DNA of 64,000 nucleotides, taken from contig DASTHI010000007.1 in NCBI GenBank assembly GCA_035718275.1, positions 62,001 to 126,000 of the forward strand, read 5' to 3'. Shown here in pieces: positions 17,583-26,163 of this stretch (within the stretch, counting starts at the first letter, position 1; each line of letters opens with the position of its first letter). The DNA is from Pseudolabrys sp035718275 (lineage in GTDB: Bacteria > Pseudomonadota > Alphaproteobacteria > Rhizobiales > Xanthobacteraceae). A model generated the notes under the pieces. The model was not told the DNA's origin. It ran no database searches and worked only from the letters and a program-made list of their open reading frames with translations. The translations under genes were made by a program, and so were the position numbers.

Positions 17583-17945
17583 ATGACAGATTCGTCGGCG
17601 GTCCCGCGATTACTCGTGGTCGAGGATGAATATCTCATCCGCATGTTGCTGGAGGACATGCTGGACGACCTCGGCTATGGGGTCGCTGCCGCCGTTGGTA
17701 CCCTTTCAGAGGCACGGCAGATCGCATCTGAAGGGCAATTCAATGCTGCGATTCTGGACGTCAATCTCGATGGTCAGGAGATCTATCCTGTCGCAGATAT
17801 CCTCGCCAACCGCGGCTTGCCTTTTGTTTTCGTGACCGGCTACGGCGAGCGCAGCCTGCCGGAGGCATATCGGGGTCGACCCGCACTGCAAAAGCCGTTT
17901 CAGGCCGAGCAACTCAAAACCACGCTTGCCGGTCTACTCGCTTAA
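17583..17945 (+). CDS. Single-domain response regulator
   Basis: 120 residues, receiver domain only. Acidic pair in LLVVEDEYLI, phosphorylation site Asp in AAILDVNLDG, conserved Thr in FVFVTGYGE and Lys in LQKPFQ are all present, so it should be phosphorylatable. There is no output domain; it must act by protein contact or phosphotransfer. Start ATG 17583 with GGAGAC upstream. It points against the flanking genes: divergent from pcm and convergent with surE, its stop overlapping the surE stop by four bases. No histidine kinase is encoded in the window. Confidence 0.9.
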   Translation: MTDSSAVPRLLVVEDEYLIRMLLEDMLDDLGYGVAAAVGTLSEARQIASEGQFNAAILDVNLDGQEIYPVADILANRGLPFVFVTGYGERSLPEAYRGRPALQKPFQAEQLKTTLAGLLA

Positions 17946-18703
17946 TCGAAGACATCAGCCAGTTTGGTCAAGAACGGTTCATCGGTAAGGTCGAGCCGCA
18001 GCGGCGTCACCGCAATGCGTTTTTCCGCCAGCGCAGCCAGATCACTTCCCGGAGCAACACCGTCGAGACCGCTCCGGCCGAAGGCTATCCAATAGTACGG
18101 ATTGCCGCGTCCATCGTGACGCGCATCGATACGCAGCAGCTCTTGATCGCGCTTTCCCTGCACGGCAATGGAGATGCCGGCAACTTCTCTAGGCAGACAG
18201 TCCGGAAAATTGATGTTGACGAGGACGTCTCGCGGCATGCCGGCCTCAAGCACGCGTCTGATGATGCTGGGAGCGAATTCGATAGCCGTATCCCAATAAG
18301 GATGGTGCTTCGTGGTAAATGCGTAGGCCTGCGATAAAGCGAACGAGGGAATTCCGAGCACAGTCCCCTCCATCGCACCGGCCACAGTCCCGGAATATGT
18401 GACGTCCTCAGCACAATTTCGGCCGCGATTGACACCGGAGAGAATGAGATCCGGCTTTTCTTTCATTAAATGCCGTACGCCCATGATGACGCAATCCGTT
18501 GGCGTGCCTTTGACCGCAAAATATCGCTCGCCAACTTCCCGCATGCGCAACGGATCGTTCAGCGAAAGGGAATGCGAGACACCCGACTGGTCCGTTTCTG
18601 GTGCGACGATCCAGACCTCCTCGGAGAGTGCACGTGCAATCTTTTCACAGGCAGACAAGCCAGGTGAATGAACGCCGTCGTCATTGGTGATGAGGATGCG
18701 CAT
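17942..18703 (-). CDS. surE: 5'/3'-nucleotidase SurE
   Basis: 253 residues. Metal-binding motif at the very N-terminus (RILITNDDGVHSPGL) and the second family motif SGVNRGRNCAEDVTYSGTVAGAMEG, here read as two adjoining parts, are intact. SurE dephosphorylates nucleoside monophosphates and short polyphosphates under stress. Start ATG 18703. It is preceded by serS, with a possible 35-residue ORF filling the gap. Confidence 0.95.
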   Translation of the reverse strand: MRILITNDDGVHSPGLSACEKIARALSEEVWIVAPETDQSGVSHSLSLNDPLRMREVGERYFAVKGTPTDCVIMGVRHLMKEKPDLILSGVNRGRNCAEDVTYSGTVAGAMEGTVLGIPSFALSQAYAFTTKHHPYWDTAIEFAPSIIRRVLEAGMPRDVLVNINFPDCLPREVAGISIAVQGKRDQELLRIDARHDGRGNPYYWIAFGRSGLDGVAPGSDLAALAEKRIAVTPLRLDLTDEPFLTKLADVFD

Positions 18704-18715
18704 CTGCTACTGCAT

Positions 18716-18823
18716 TCACGTATGATCGACTATCTCATCGAACGCAGCACCATGACTGAGCATCCCCTTGATATCGCGGTCAATAGAACCGCAACGAGGC
18801 GGATTGAGTCGGTGCACAGGCAT
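18716..18823 (-). CDS. Possible 35-residue micro-ORF between serS and surE
   Basis: The ATG at 18823 follows the serS stop with no spacer (TGA then ATG) and the frame stays open for 35 codons, ending 12 bases before the surE start, so it fills the gap almost exactly. Peptide MPVHRLNPPRC... ends in HGAAFDEIVDHT. The tight fit suggests translational coupling, but there is no clear ribosome binding site and chance is possible. Confidence 0.3.
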   Translation of the reverse strand: MPVHRLNPPRCGSIDRDIKGMLSHGAAFDEIVDHT

Positions 18824-20101
18824 TCAAGTTCGCTCAATGCTTTTCATGCCGCCCATGTAAGGCTGAAGCGCTGAGGGGACGGCGATCGAGCCGCTTTCCT
18901 GCTGATAGGTTTCCATGACTGCTATAAGGGCACGCCCGACAGCAACCCCCGAACCATTCAGCGTGTGCACGTAACGAATCCCCTCCTTGCTTCGATACCT
19001 TGCATTCATCCGGCGAGCCTGGAAAGCGCCGCAGTTCGAGCAGGACGAAATCTCCCGATATGCGTTCTGTCCCGGCAACCACACTTCAATGTCATACGTT
19101 TTCTGAGCGGCAAACCCCATGTCGCCAGTGCACAATGTGACCACCCGATACCGAAGATCCAGCTTCTTGAGTACCTCCTCCGCACAAGCCAGCATGCGCT
19201 CGTGCTCCTGCTGGGATTCTTCGGGCGTCGTGATCGATACTAACTCGACCTTTGTGAATTGATGCTGACGGATCATCCCCCTCGTATCCTTGCCCGCGGC
19301 ACCTGCCTCAGCTCGAAAGCATGGCGTGCACGCGGTAAGTCGCATCGGCAATTGCCGCTCTTCGATGATGGACTCGCGCACCGTATTGGTTAGTGGCACC
19401 TCAGCAGTGGGGATAAGCCAAAGACCAGTCGTCGTACGAAATTGGTCTTCGCTGAATTTCGGCAATTGTGCGGTTCCAAACATCACCTCGTCGCGCACGA
19501 GAATTGGCGGACTGACCTCGAAATACCCGTGTTCTTCGCTCGTGTGCACGTCCAGCATAAACTGACCGAGTGCGCGTTCCATTCGAGCGAGCGCCCTGCG
19601 CAACACCACAAAGCGGGCTCCGGAGAGTTTCGAGGCCAACTCGAAATCCATTTGTCCAAGCTCCTCGCCAAGTTCGAAATGCTGCTTGGGCTTGAACGAA
19701 TATTGCGGCTGTTTGCCAAAAGCGTGCCGCTCAACATTGGCGCTTGCATCCGCTCCATCTGGAACATCATCGAGCGGCATATTGGGAATTTGCGCCAACT
19801 CCGCTTCGAGCTCGATTGTGAGTTTCCTTTGGCGCTCTTCCAATTCCGGCAATAAGAGCTTCAGCTCGTTCACTTCGGCCATCAGCGCGCCAGCTCTGGC
19901 ATCATCCTTTGCTTTCTTGGCTTCACCGACCTCCCGGGAAACAGCATTCCTACGCGCCTGTGCCTGCTCGAAGGCAGTAATGGCAGCCCGGCGTTTCTCG
20001 TCGATATCCAGGAGCTTCCCGGAGAGCGCTGCAACGCGGCGCCTTTTGAGGCCCCGGTCGAACGCGTCAGGATGCTCGCGAATCCATTTAATGTCATACA
20101 T
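18824..20101 (-). CDS. serS: Seryl-tRNA synthetase
   Basis: 425 residues. N-terminal long antiparallel coiled coil (about 27-100, e.g. AITAFEQAQARRNAVSREVG), then the class II core: motif 2 FRAEAGAAGKDTRGMIRQHQ and motif 3 near GSGVAVGRALIAVMETYQQ. It charges tRNA-Ser and also provides Ser-tRNA for selenocysteine where that exists. Start ATG 20101. Follows tatC by about 140 bases on the same strand. Confidence 0.97.
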   Translation of the reverse strand: MYDIKWIREHPDAFDRGLKRRRVAALSGKLLDIDEKRRAAITAFEQAQARRNAVSREVGEAKKAKDDARAGALMAEVNELKLLLPELEERQRKLTIELEAELAQIPNMPLDDVPDGADASANVERHAFGKQPQYSFKPKQHFELGEELGQMDFELASKLSGARFVVLRRALARMERALGQFMLDVHTSEEHGYFEVSPPILVRDEVMFGTAQLPKFSEDQFRTTTGLWLIPTAEVPLTNTVRESIIEERQLPMRLTACTPCFRAEAGAAGKDTRGMIRQHQFTKVELVSITTPEESQQEHERMLACAEEVLKKLDLRYRVVTLCTGDMGFAAQKTYDIEVWLPGQNAYREISSCSNCGAFQARRMNARYRSKEGIRYVHTLNGSGVAVGRALIAVMETYQQESGSIAVPSALQPYMGGMKSIERT

Positions 20102-20243
20102 GCCGGGATGCTTTTATCGCGGCTTATCGGTGAACGAAAGGCGTTGAGTAACCCTGTCTCGGCATGCTCGTCGGTGTAAAGGTGCCCGCGCCGACCCGAC
20201 CATGAGACGGAGAAATGGCTTCAGCGCAGCTGAAAGGACGACT

Positions 20244-21050
20244 TTACTCTGCCGGATTGGTCGTCACCGAAGCGGTGTCAGCAGCTGCCTGCGCCTGCGC
20301 TTTCTTCTCCACCACGCGCACTGACCAGATGGAACCCTCGTACAAAAGGAGCAGTGGTACTGCAAGCGACAGCTGGCTGATCACATCAGGCGGCGTGAGC
20401 ACGGCTGCGAGAACGAATGCACCGACAATGAAATAGCGTCGTTTAGCCTTGAGCTGGTCCGCCGTGATAATCCCGATGCGCCCAAGCAAGGTAAGAATGA
20501 CCGGCAATTGAAAGGCAACTCCAAAGGCAAGCACCAGCGCCATCATCAAAGAGAGATATTCGCCTACCTTGGGCATCAGCGCGATCGATGCGTCGGTCGG
20601 TGAGCCAGGCTGCTGCATATGCAGTGAAAAACGCACGAGCATAGGCAGCACCAGAAAATAGACCACCATGGCGCCCAGCGCGAAGAAGATCGGTGTTGCG
20701 ATCAGATAAGGAAGAAACGCCTTGCGTTCGTGGCGGTAGAGGCCGGGCGCAACAAACATGTAGATCTGCGACGCGACGACGGGAAATGACAGGAATGCGG
20801 CACCAAACATCGCAAGCTTGATCTGTGTGACGAAATATTCAAGCAGCGCCGTGTAGATGAATTTTGAATTCTCAGGTCCTGCCACCCAGACAAATGGCCA
20901 TACAAGAATATTATAGATGTCCTTTGCGAATATGAAGCAGATGCCGAATGTCACTGCGAACGCGATCAGCGCCTTGATGAGGCGCGAGCGCAGCTCGATC
21001 AAATGGTCCATCAAGGGTGCCTTGGTAGCCTCGATGTCTTCGTAGCTCAT
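20244..21050 (-). CDS. tatC: Twin-arginine translocase subunit TatC
   Basis: 268 residues, six membrane helices. Family signatures: MDHLIELRSRLIKALIAF at the N-terminus (the twin-arginine-peptide contact region) and FLPYLIATPIFFALGAMVVYFLVLP in the middle. TatC is the receptor for folded Tat substrates. Its ATG overlaps the tatB stop (ATGA, four bases), so the two are translationally coupled. Confidence 0.96.
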   Translation of the reverse strand: MSYEDIEATKAPLMDHLIELRSRLIKALIAFAVTFGICFIFAKDIYNILVWPFVWVAGPENSKFIYTALLEYFVTQIKLAMFGAAFLSFPVVASQIYMFVAPGLYRHERKAFLPYLIATPIFFALGAMVVYFLVLPMLVRFSLHMQQPGSPTDASIALMPKVGEYLSLMMALVLAFGVAFQLPVILTLLGRIGIITADQLKAKRRYFIVGAFVLAAVLTPPDVISQLSLAVPLLLLYEGSIWSVRVVEKKAQAQAAADTASVTTNPAE

Positions 21051-21520
21051 CCCTTGCTCCCCGCTTCCTTGAGAGCTGGCAGATCAACATTGGGGCCCTG
21101 CTCGCCTGCAGCTGCAGGTTCGGGTGGGATGGAAATCTCGGCGCCGGCAGCGACAGTCTTCGCGGGCTCCAGTTCGGCGACATTGGGTTCGCGGATCGAA
21201 GTGTCTGGCTCCGGCGCCGCCAGCTCCGCCGGCTCAGTTTCGAATGCGCGCTCGATCTGCTTTTGCGTATCCTGGAGAGGATCAAATTTTGTGAGGTCGC
21301 TAACGGAGCTTTTGATCTCGTCGGCCTGCTTGCGCAATTCGGCGAGCTCAGCCTCGCGCATGGCGTCCTGGAATTGCCCTTGGAATTCGGCGGCCATGCG
21401 CCTGACCTTGGCCATATACTGACCAAGTGTGCGCAACACGGCGGGAAGCTCTTTGGGCCCGATCGCGATCAGCGCGACGATGCCAATGACGACGAGCTCG
21501 CCCCAACCAATGTCAAACAT
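21047..21520 (-). CDS. tatB: Twin-arginine translocase subunit TatB
   Basis: 157 residues. Starts with MFDIGWGELVVIGIVALIAI, the TatB membrane helix with its conserved Glu, followed by GPKELPAVLRTLGQYMAKVR and a long charged amphipathic helix, then an acidic Pro/Ala-rich tail. TatB forms the receptor complex with TatC. Coupled to tatC by a four-base overlap; tatA lies 78 bases upstream. Confidence 0.95.
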   Translation of the reverse strand: MFDIGWGELVVIGIVALIAIGPKELPAVLRTLGQYMAKVRRMAAEFQGQFQDAMREAELAELRKQADEIKSSVSDLTKFDPLQDTQKQIERAFETEPAELAAPEPDTSIREPNVAELEPAKTVAAGAEISIPPEPAAAGEQGPNVDLPALKEAGSKG

Positions 21521-21598
21521 GGATTAGTCAACTCCAGGACCAAGCCTCGGTACGCGCTCGGTGGGCGAGACCGGCTTGGGCTCGACATGCGCGGGCGC

Positions 21599-21841
21599 TC
21601 AGGAGCGTACGCTCTCGGCACGCCGCTCCGCGTCGGTTTTGGCTGCGCCGCCCGCTTCGATCGACTTTACTGGCTCGTTCTTGGCATCCGCGGTTTTTTC
21701 GTCCTCGGACATGCCTTTCTTGAAGGCTTTGATGCCCTGGGCAAAGTCACCCATCAAAGAAGAAATCTTCCCGCGGCCTCCGAACAGGACCATTACAACC
21801 ACCAGAACGATGATCCAGTGCCATATACTCAAGGAACCCAT
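21599..21841 (-). CDS. tatA: Twin-arginine translocase subunit TatA
   Basis: 80 residues. MGSLSIWHWIIVLVVVMVLF is the short pore-forming helix, followed by the FGGRGKISSLMGDFAQGIKAF hinge and amphipathic helix (split here as FGGRGKIS and GDFAQGIKAF), then a charged tail. ATG 21841 has GGAGGG eight bases upstream; a TTG two codons earlier is in frame. TatA oligomers form the translocation site for folded proteins. Confidence 0.96.
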   Translation of the reverse strand: MGSLSIWHWIIVLVVVMVLFGGRGKISSLMGDFAQGIKAFKKGMSEDEKTADAKNEPVKSIEAGGAAKTDAERRAESVRS

Positions 21842-22011
21842 CGGCAAACCCTCCGCAGCGACGGGCTTTTTTCGGCTCGTCCCGCCATGTATTTGACGAG
21901 AAACTAGGCTCCGCGGGCGGCAAAAACAAGGACTTCGCTGCTATGCCGCGACATCTATTGCGCCGACATCGCGCTGCGCGAATCCGCTGCCGTTTACGTT
22001 AATTCAGCTGC

Positions 22012-22746
22012 CTATTTTTCGGATTGAGAGCTTGGCGGTGCCAGCCCAAGGTCAAGATCGCCCGGATCAAGAGGATCTTCGTCATCGCGCAGGGTTGAAT
22101 CATCAGACGGCATCGGTACTGCAAATCCCGGAGGCAAATTGCCTTCCAGCAGCCCGGCGCCTTTGAGTTCATCGAGCCCGGGAAGATCGCCTACTTCTTC
22201 CAGGCCGAAATGCGAGAGGAAGGCCTCCGTTGTTCCATAGGTGATGGGACGACCCGGGGCTTTGCGGCGCCCGCGGGGACGAATCCATCCGGTCTTGAGC
22301 AATACATCAAGAGTGCCAGCCGCAGTCACAACACCGCGGATTTCTTCGATTTCTGCGCGTGTCACTGGCTGATGATAGGCGATGATCGCCAAAGTTTCGA
22401 TCGCTGCTCGAGAAAGCTTGCGTGTTTCGACGATCTGTTTGGTCAGCAGCCACGATAAATCAGTGGCGGTGCGGAATGTCCATTTTTTCCCTACGCGAAC
22501 GAGATTGACGCCGCGCGTGGCGTATTCGTCCCTCAGTTTGACAAGGCTCGCTTTCACGTCGACGCCTTCGGGCAGCCGGCGAGCCAAAGTCGCTTCGTCC
22601 AGAGGTTCAGCCGCGGCAAAGAGAATGGCTTCAAGCAGCCGGAATTCTTCCGGGCGTGACACGGGCATCGGCGTCCCTTCCGGCGCAGCATCCGAAGCCC
22701 GGTCATTATTCTGAACCACCACGAGCTTCTTGGCCACGCTCGACAT
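22012..22746 (-). CDS. scpB: SMC-Scp complex subunit ScpB
   Basis: About 244 residues with two winged-helix domains: LLEAILFAAAEPLDEATLAR begins the first, and SRAAIETLAIIAYHQPVTRA followed by EIEEIRGV and YGTTEAFLSHFGLEE belongs to the second. A disordered acidic C-terminal tail follows. ScpB dimers bind the kleisin ScpA in the chromosome-segregating SMC complex. ATG 22746 has AAGGGGAGG six bases upstream, which decides the start over in-frame ATGs that overlap scpA. Confidence 0.95.
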   Translation of the reverse strand: MSSVAKKLVVVQNNDRASDAAPEGTPMPVSRPEEFRLLEAILFAAAEPLDEATLARRLPEGVDVKASLVKLRDEYATRGVNLVRVGKKWTFRTATDLSWLLTKQIVETRKLSRAAIETLAIIAYHQPVTRAEIEEIRGVVTAAGTLDVLLKTGWIRPRGRRKAPGRPITYGTTEAFLSHFGLEEVGDLPGLDELKGAGLLEGNLPPGFAVPMPSDDSTLRDDEDPLDPGDLDLGLAPPSSQSEK

Positions 22747-22759
22747 GGATAGCCTCCCC

Positions 22760-23581
22760 TTATGCGTTTTCTTGCGCTTCATGCGTCGCAGCACTTCCAC
22801 TCACGCCGACACGTTTACGCATGTAAATCGGCGCGAATGACTCTTTCTGGTGAATTTCGGCGACTCCTTCCCGCACCAATTCCAGTGCGGACGCAAATGA
22901 TGACGCAAAGACGGTCGCCGCCAGTGCGGGCTCTACGACATAGCTGATCAAGTACTGATCCAAGCGGGACCAATCCGCCGACTGCCCAATGAGGCGCTCA
23001 AGTGCGGTGCGCGCCTCCGCTAGAGACCAGACTGTCCTTTGCTTAAACCGAACACGAGAAAGTGCATTGCGCGACCGCTGTGTGGCATACGCGGAAAGAA
23101 GGTCGTAGAGAGTGGCCGTCCATTCGGGTTGCTTGATCTCCGCAATCGGCTCGGGCAATCCACGCGGGAATACCTCGCGATTGAGCTGCGGACGTTGCAT
23201 CATACGGGTTGCAACATCCCGGATCGCTTCCAGACGCCGCAGCCGATTTGCAAGCGCAAGGGCCATTTCTTCAGCGCTTGGCCCATCGCCAGGTGCAACA
23301 TCGGGCAGGAGGAGTCGCGACTTGAGGTAGGCGAGCCACGCCGCCATCACCAGGTAGTCAGCGGCGAGCTCAAGCCGCAGCTTGCGGGCAGCTTCGATGA
23401 ACGACAGATACTGGTCGGCCAGTGCCAGGATCGAGATCTTCGCGAGATCGACCTTCTGCTGGCGTGCCAGCATCAGCAGGAGGTCGAGCGGACCCTCGAA
23501 CCCCTCGACGTCGACGATCATGGCCGGTTCGCTGGTGCCCCGGTCAACGCCGAGGCTGGTGTCGAAATCCTGGGCACTCAT
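22760..23581 (-). CDS. scpA: SMC-Scp complex subunit ScpA (kleisin)
   Basis: 273 residues. The kleisin N-terminal motif is clear: FEGPLDLLLMLARQQKVDLA, then ISILALADQYLSFIEAARKL and YLVMAAWLAYLKSRLLLP. The C-terminal winged helix contacts the SMC head. Its ATG overlaps the nagZ stop by four bases, and scpB follows after 13 bases: nagZ-scpA-scpB is one transcription unit, the usual order in this bacterial group. Confidence 0.95.
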   Translation of the reverse strand: MSAQDFDTSLGVDRGTSEPAMIVDVEGFEGPLDLLLMLARQQKVDLAKISILALADQYLSFIEAARKLRLELAADYLVMAAWLAYLKSRLLLPDVAPGDGPSAEEMALALANRLRRLEAIRDVATRMMQRPQLNREVFPRGLPEPIAEIKQPEWTATLYDLLSAYATQRSRNALSRVRFKQRTVWSLAEARTALERLIGQSADWSRLDQYLISYVVEPALAATVFASSFASALELVREGVAEIHQKESFAPIYMRKRVGVSGSAATHEAQENA

Positions 23582-24609
23582 GAATTCAGCCCTCGCAGCT
23601 GTTGGTCAGCGAAGAGGCGACGGAAGACGCCGCGGGCGGCTTCGACATCAAACTCCTCCGGCGCGGAGCGAGCGGCCAGCGCCGCGTCCGCTCTGCGCTC
23701 TGCTTCACCCGAGAGTGGCGGCGCTTCCGCAGCAACCGCGACCATCTCGTGGATATCGCCGTTGCAATGAAGCACGAGGTCACATCCGGCTGCCAAGGCC
23801 GCACGGCTGCGCTCCGATATGGTGCCCGAGAGCGCATTCATCGAGATGTCATCGCTCATCAACAAGCCTTGAAAACCGATAAAGCCGCGAATCACCTGGC
23901 TCACTATTGTGACGGAAGTGGTGGCGGGCGCGACTGGGTCAATCGCGCTAAACACAACATGTGCGGTCATTCCGAGCGGCAGACGAGCCAAAGGGCGGAA
24001 AGCCGCAAAATCGGTTCCTTCCAACAGCGTGCGATCCGCGGCAACGATCGGAAGCTTATGGTGACTGTCGCTGGTCGCCCGACCGTGACCGGGCAGGTGC
24101 TTTACGACCGGAAGAACTCCACCGGCCATGAGGCCCTCGGCAATAGCCATCGCGATCGCAGCGACCTTGCCGTGGTCGTTGCCGTATGCGCGATCTCCGA
24201 TCACCGGATCACAGCCGGGACCGGGAACATCCGCAATGGGAAGGCAATCCACGTCAATCCCAACAGACCTCAGATCTGAAGCAATCAAATGCCCTGCAAG
24301 GCGCGCCGCTGCAATTCCCGACGCGGGTTCCGTGTCGTAGATGACCCCGTAAGTTGCTCCAGGAGGATATGCCGGCCAATGCGGAGGCCCCAAACGCTGC
24401 ACTCTGCCGCCCTCCTGATCGACTAAAACGGGCGCCTCCCTGCGCACAGTGGTTCTAAAGTCATAAATCAACTCACGGACCTGGCTTGGATCGCTCACAT
24501 TTCGCTTGAACAGGATAAGCCCCCACGGTTCCGCTTCACGCAGAAACGCACGTTCGCTGGCAGAAAGCGCAGTTCCTGCCAAGCCGGTGATAAACGCACG
24601 TGGGGCCAT
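23578..24609 (-). CDS. nagZ: Beta-N-acetylhexosaminidase NagZ (GH3)
   Basis: 343 residues, single GH3 TIM-barrel domain. Active-site loop KHLPGHGRATSDSHH carries the conserved His/Asp pair that replaces the usual acid/base, and the nucleophile Asp is in GLLMSDDISMNAL. The substrate-binding segment VDQEGGRVQRL is also present. NagZ acts in the cytoplasm on GlcNAc-anhydroMurNAc peptides during peptidoglycan recycling, and so can influence beta-lactamase induction elsewhere. Overlaps scpA by four bases. Confidence 0.95.
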   Translation of the reverse strand: MAPRAFITGLAGTALSASERAFLREAEPWGLILFKRNVSDPSQVRELIYDFRTTVRREAPVLVDQEGGRVQRLGPPHWPAYPPGATYGVIYDTEPASGIAAARLAGHLIASDLRSVGIDVDCLPIADVPGPGCDPVIGDRAYGNDHGKVAAIAMAIAEGLMAGGVLPVVKHLPGHGRATSDSHHKLPIVAADRTLLEGTDFAAFRPLARLPLGMTAHVVFSAIDPVAPATTSVTIVSQVIRGFIGFQGLLMSDDISMNALSGTISERSRAALAAGCDLVLHCNGDIHEMVAVAAEAPPLSGEAERRADAALAARSAPEEFDVEAARGVFRRLFADQQLRGLNS

Positions 24610-24656
24610 TGGCGCGGATTAGACCGCGGCCGCTCAAAGCGTCAAGTTCCGCCGAT

Positions 24657-26084
24657 TTAATTCCGCTGGATGAGGCACTGCCCGCCGGCCGCCTTTAAAC
24701 TTGAGCACAGCTGGCCCGCTTCGCTTGCATTCGCGAACGGACCGACCAGCGCACGATAGTAGGTTCCCTTCGCCCCCAGGTCGACGCGATGGATCACGTG
24801 TGGGCGGCCGCCCAGCTGGTCCGGGAACTTGGTTTGCAAGCCGCGGAAGGCAGCTTCCGCTTCATTTTCGCTGCGCTGCGAAGAGACCTGGACATACGCG
24901 CCTCCGGCGACAGCCCCAGCCTGAGCGGAGGCCTGCGGGGCTAAAGCCGCGGTGCGTTCGGTTGACGGCGCAGCAGCCGCAGGCGCTCGCGTTGGAGGTG
25001 CGTTCGGATTGAGAGACAGTGGGGCACCTCCAGTGGATGCAGGCTGGCGTCCCCCGGCGGCCGGATGAGATGGCACCGTTGGCGTGCCCTGCTCGGCTTC
25101 AGCGCTGGCCGTCTCCGAGGGGCGCGCTGCGGGGGATGGCGCGGGCGCGGCACGGGCCTGCTGCGGAGGCGCCGAACGGGCAGCAGGAGCGGCTGCGACG
25201 GCTCCGGATGGCGGGGCCGCATCCGTCATGACCGGTTGATCGGGATGGATCGCTATGGTGCGAATTTTTTTCGGTTCGCTGGCAACGACGCCGCTGCCGA
25301 TTGCGGACTGCGGCACAGCCTGAGTGAGACCGACGGCAGACCTGTTGATCGGCTGCTCTTCGCGCGAGACAAGTTTTTCACTCTGACCGCGTTCATTCAC
25401 CCGATCCGTGATGAGCTTGTTTGACGGGGAATCCTTGGTGCTCGCCTGGGGCACAATCTTGGTCGGGGACGTATCGGCCTTGATGACCGGCGGCGGCTTG
25501 GCCGGTTCGGACGGCCCAAATAGTGCACGATACCCGAAGGCACCGGCAGTACCGACGACGGCCAAGCCGACTATCCCGACAATGGCAATGAGCTTAAACC
25601 GTCGTCCCGGCGACGGAGCATCCTCGTAGTATTCGTCCTCGAACTGTGAGTTATCGTCGTATTCTTGCTGATCGTCGTACGGATCGTTCCGTTCATCGCC
25701 TTCGCCCTGATATTCATCGAAGCCTGATGGAGACGCGGAAGCGTATGGCTGCCGGGCGTATTTCTGTCCTGCAAATTCCTGCAGCGCAGGATGATCGGCC
25801 CCGGCCGGTGGGTATCCGTTATCCGCATATGGCGCGGCAGGTTTCCGCGGTTGTCCCGCTGCGTGCGTGGCATACGGAGTGCCGAGCGGCTGAGTGGTCC
25901 AATCGCTTTCCTGTGGCGGGCGCGCGGCCGCGCGACGTTCGCGCCCGAATTCACCGAATGGATCCGTTTGCCCGATAAGCCGAGCCAGCTCGGCCAGCGG
26001 ATCGCCTCGTGACCCTTCATTCGAAGTGCGCGCGGGCGGCGGCTCACTGGCACGATATGGTCGTTGAGTTTTTTCTTCCGCCAT
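24657..26084 (-). CDS. SPOR-domain cell-envelope protein
   Basis: 475 residues. Layout: a long polar N-terminal cytoplasmic part rich in Pro, Tyr, Asp and Glu (e.g. DEYQGEGDERNDPYDDQQEY); one membrane helix at about 168-192 (LIAIVGIVGLAVVGTAGAFGY); an Ala/Pro-rich periplasmic linker; and a C-terminal SPOR domain (about 400-475) starting GGAYVQVSSQRSENEAEAAF. SPOR domains bind denuded septal peptidoglycan, so this is a likely division-site protein. Same strand between argS and nagZ, typical for alphaproteobacteria. Confidence 0.9.
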   Translation of the reverse strand: MAEEKTQRPYRASEPPPARTSNEGSRGDPLAELARLIGQTDPFGEFGRERRAAARPPQESDWTTQPLGTPYATHAAGQPRKPAAPYADNGYPPAGADHPALQEFAGQKYARQPYASASPSGFDEYQGEGDERNDPYDDQQEYDDNSQFEDEYYEDAPSPGRRFKLIAIVGIVGLAVVGTAGAFGYRALFGPSEPAKPPPVIKADTSPTKIVPQASTKDSPSNKLITDRVNERGQSEKLVSREEQPINRSAVGLTQAVPQSAIGSGVVASEPKKIRTIAIHPDQPVMTDAAPPSGAVAAAPAARSAPPQQARAAPAPSPAARPSETASAEAEQGTPTVPSHPAAGGRQPASTGGAPLSLNPNAPPTRAPAAAAPSTERTAALAPQASAQAGAVAGGAYVQVSSQRSENEAEAAFRGLQTKFPDQLGGRPHVIHRVDLGAKGTYYRALVGPFANASEAGQLCSSLKAAGGQCLIQRN

Positions 26085-26163
26085 TCGGTCCCCGGTTAAT
26101 ACACCCGTCCCATATTGCCGTTGTGGCGCCTATCGGCATAGGCGCGGATCTCCGGGACGAGAG

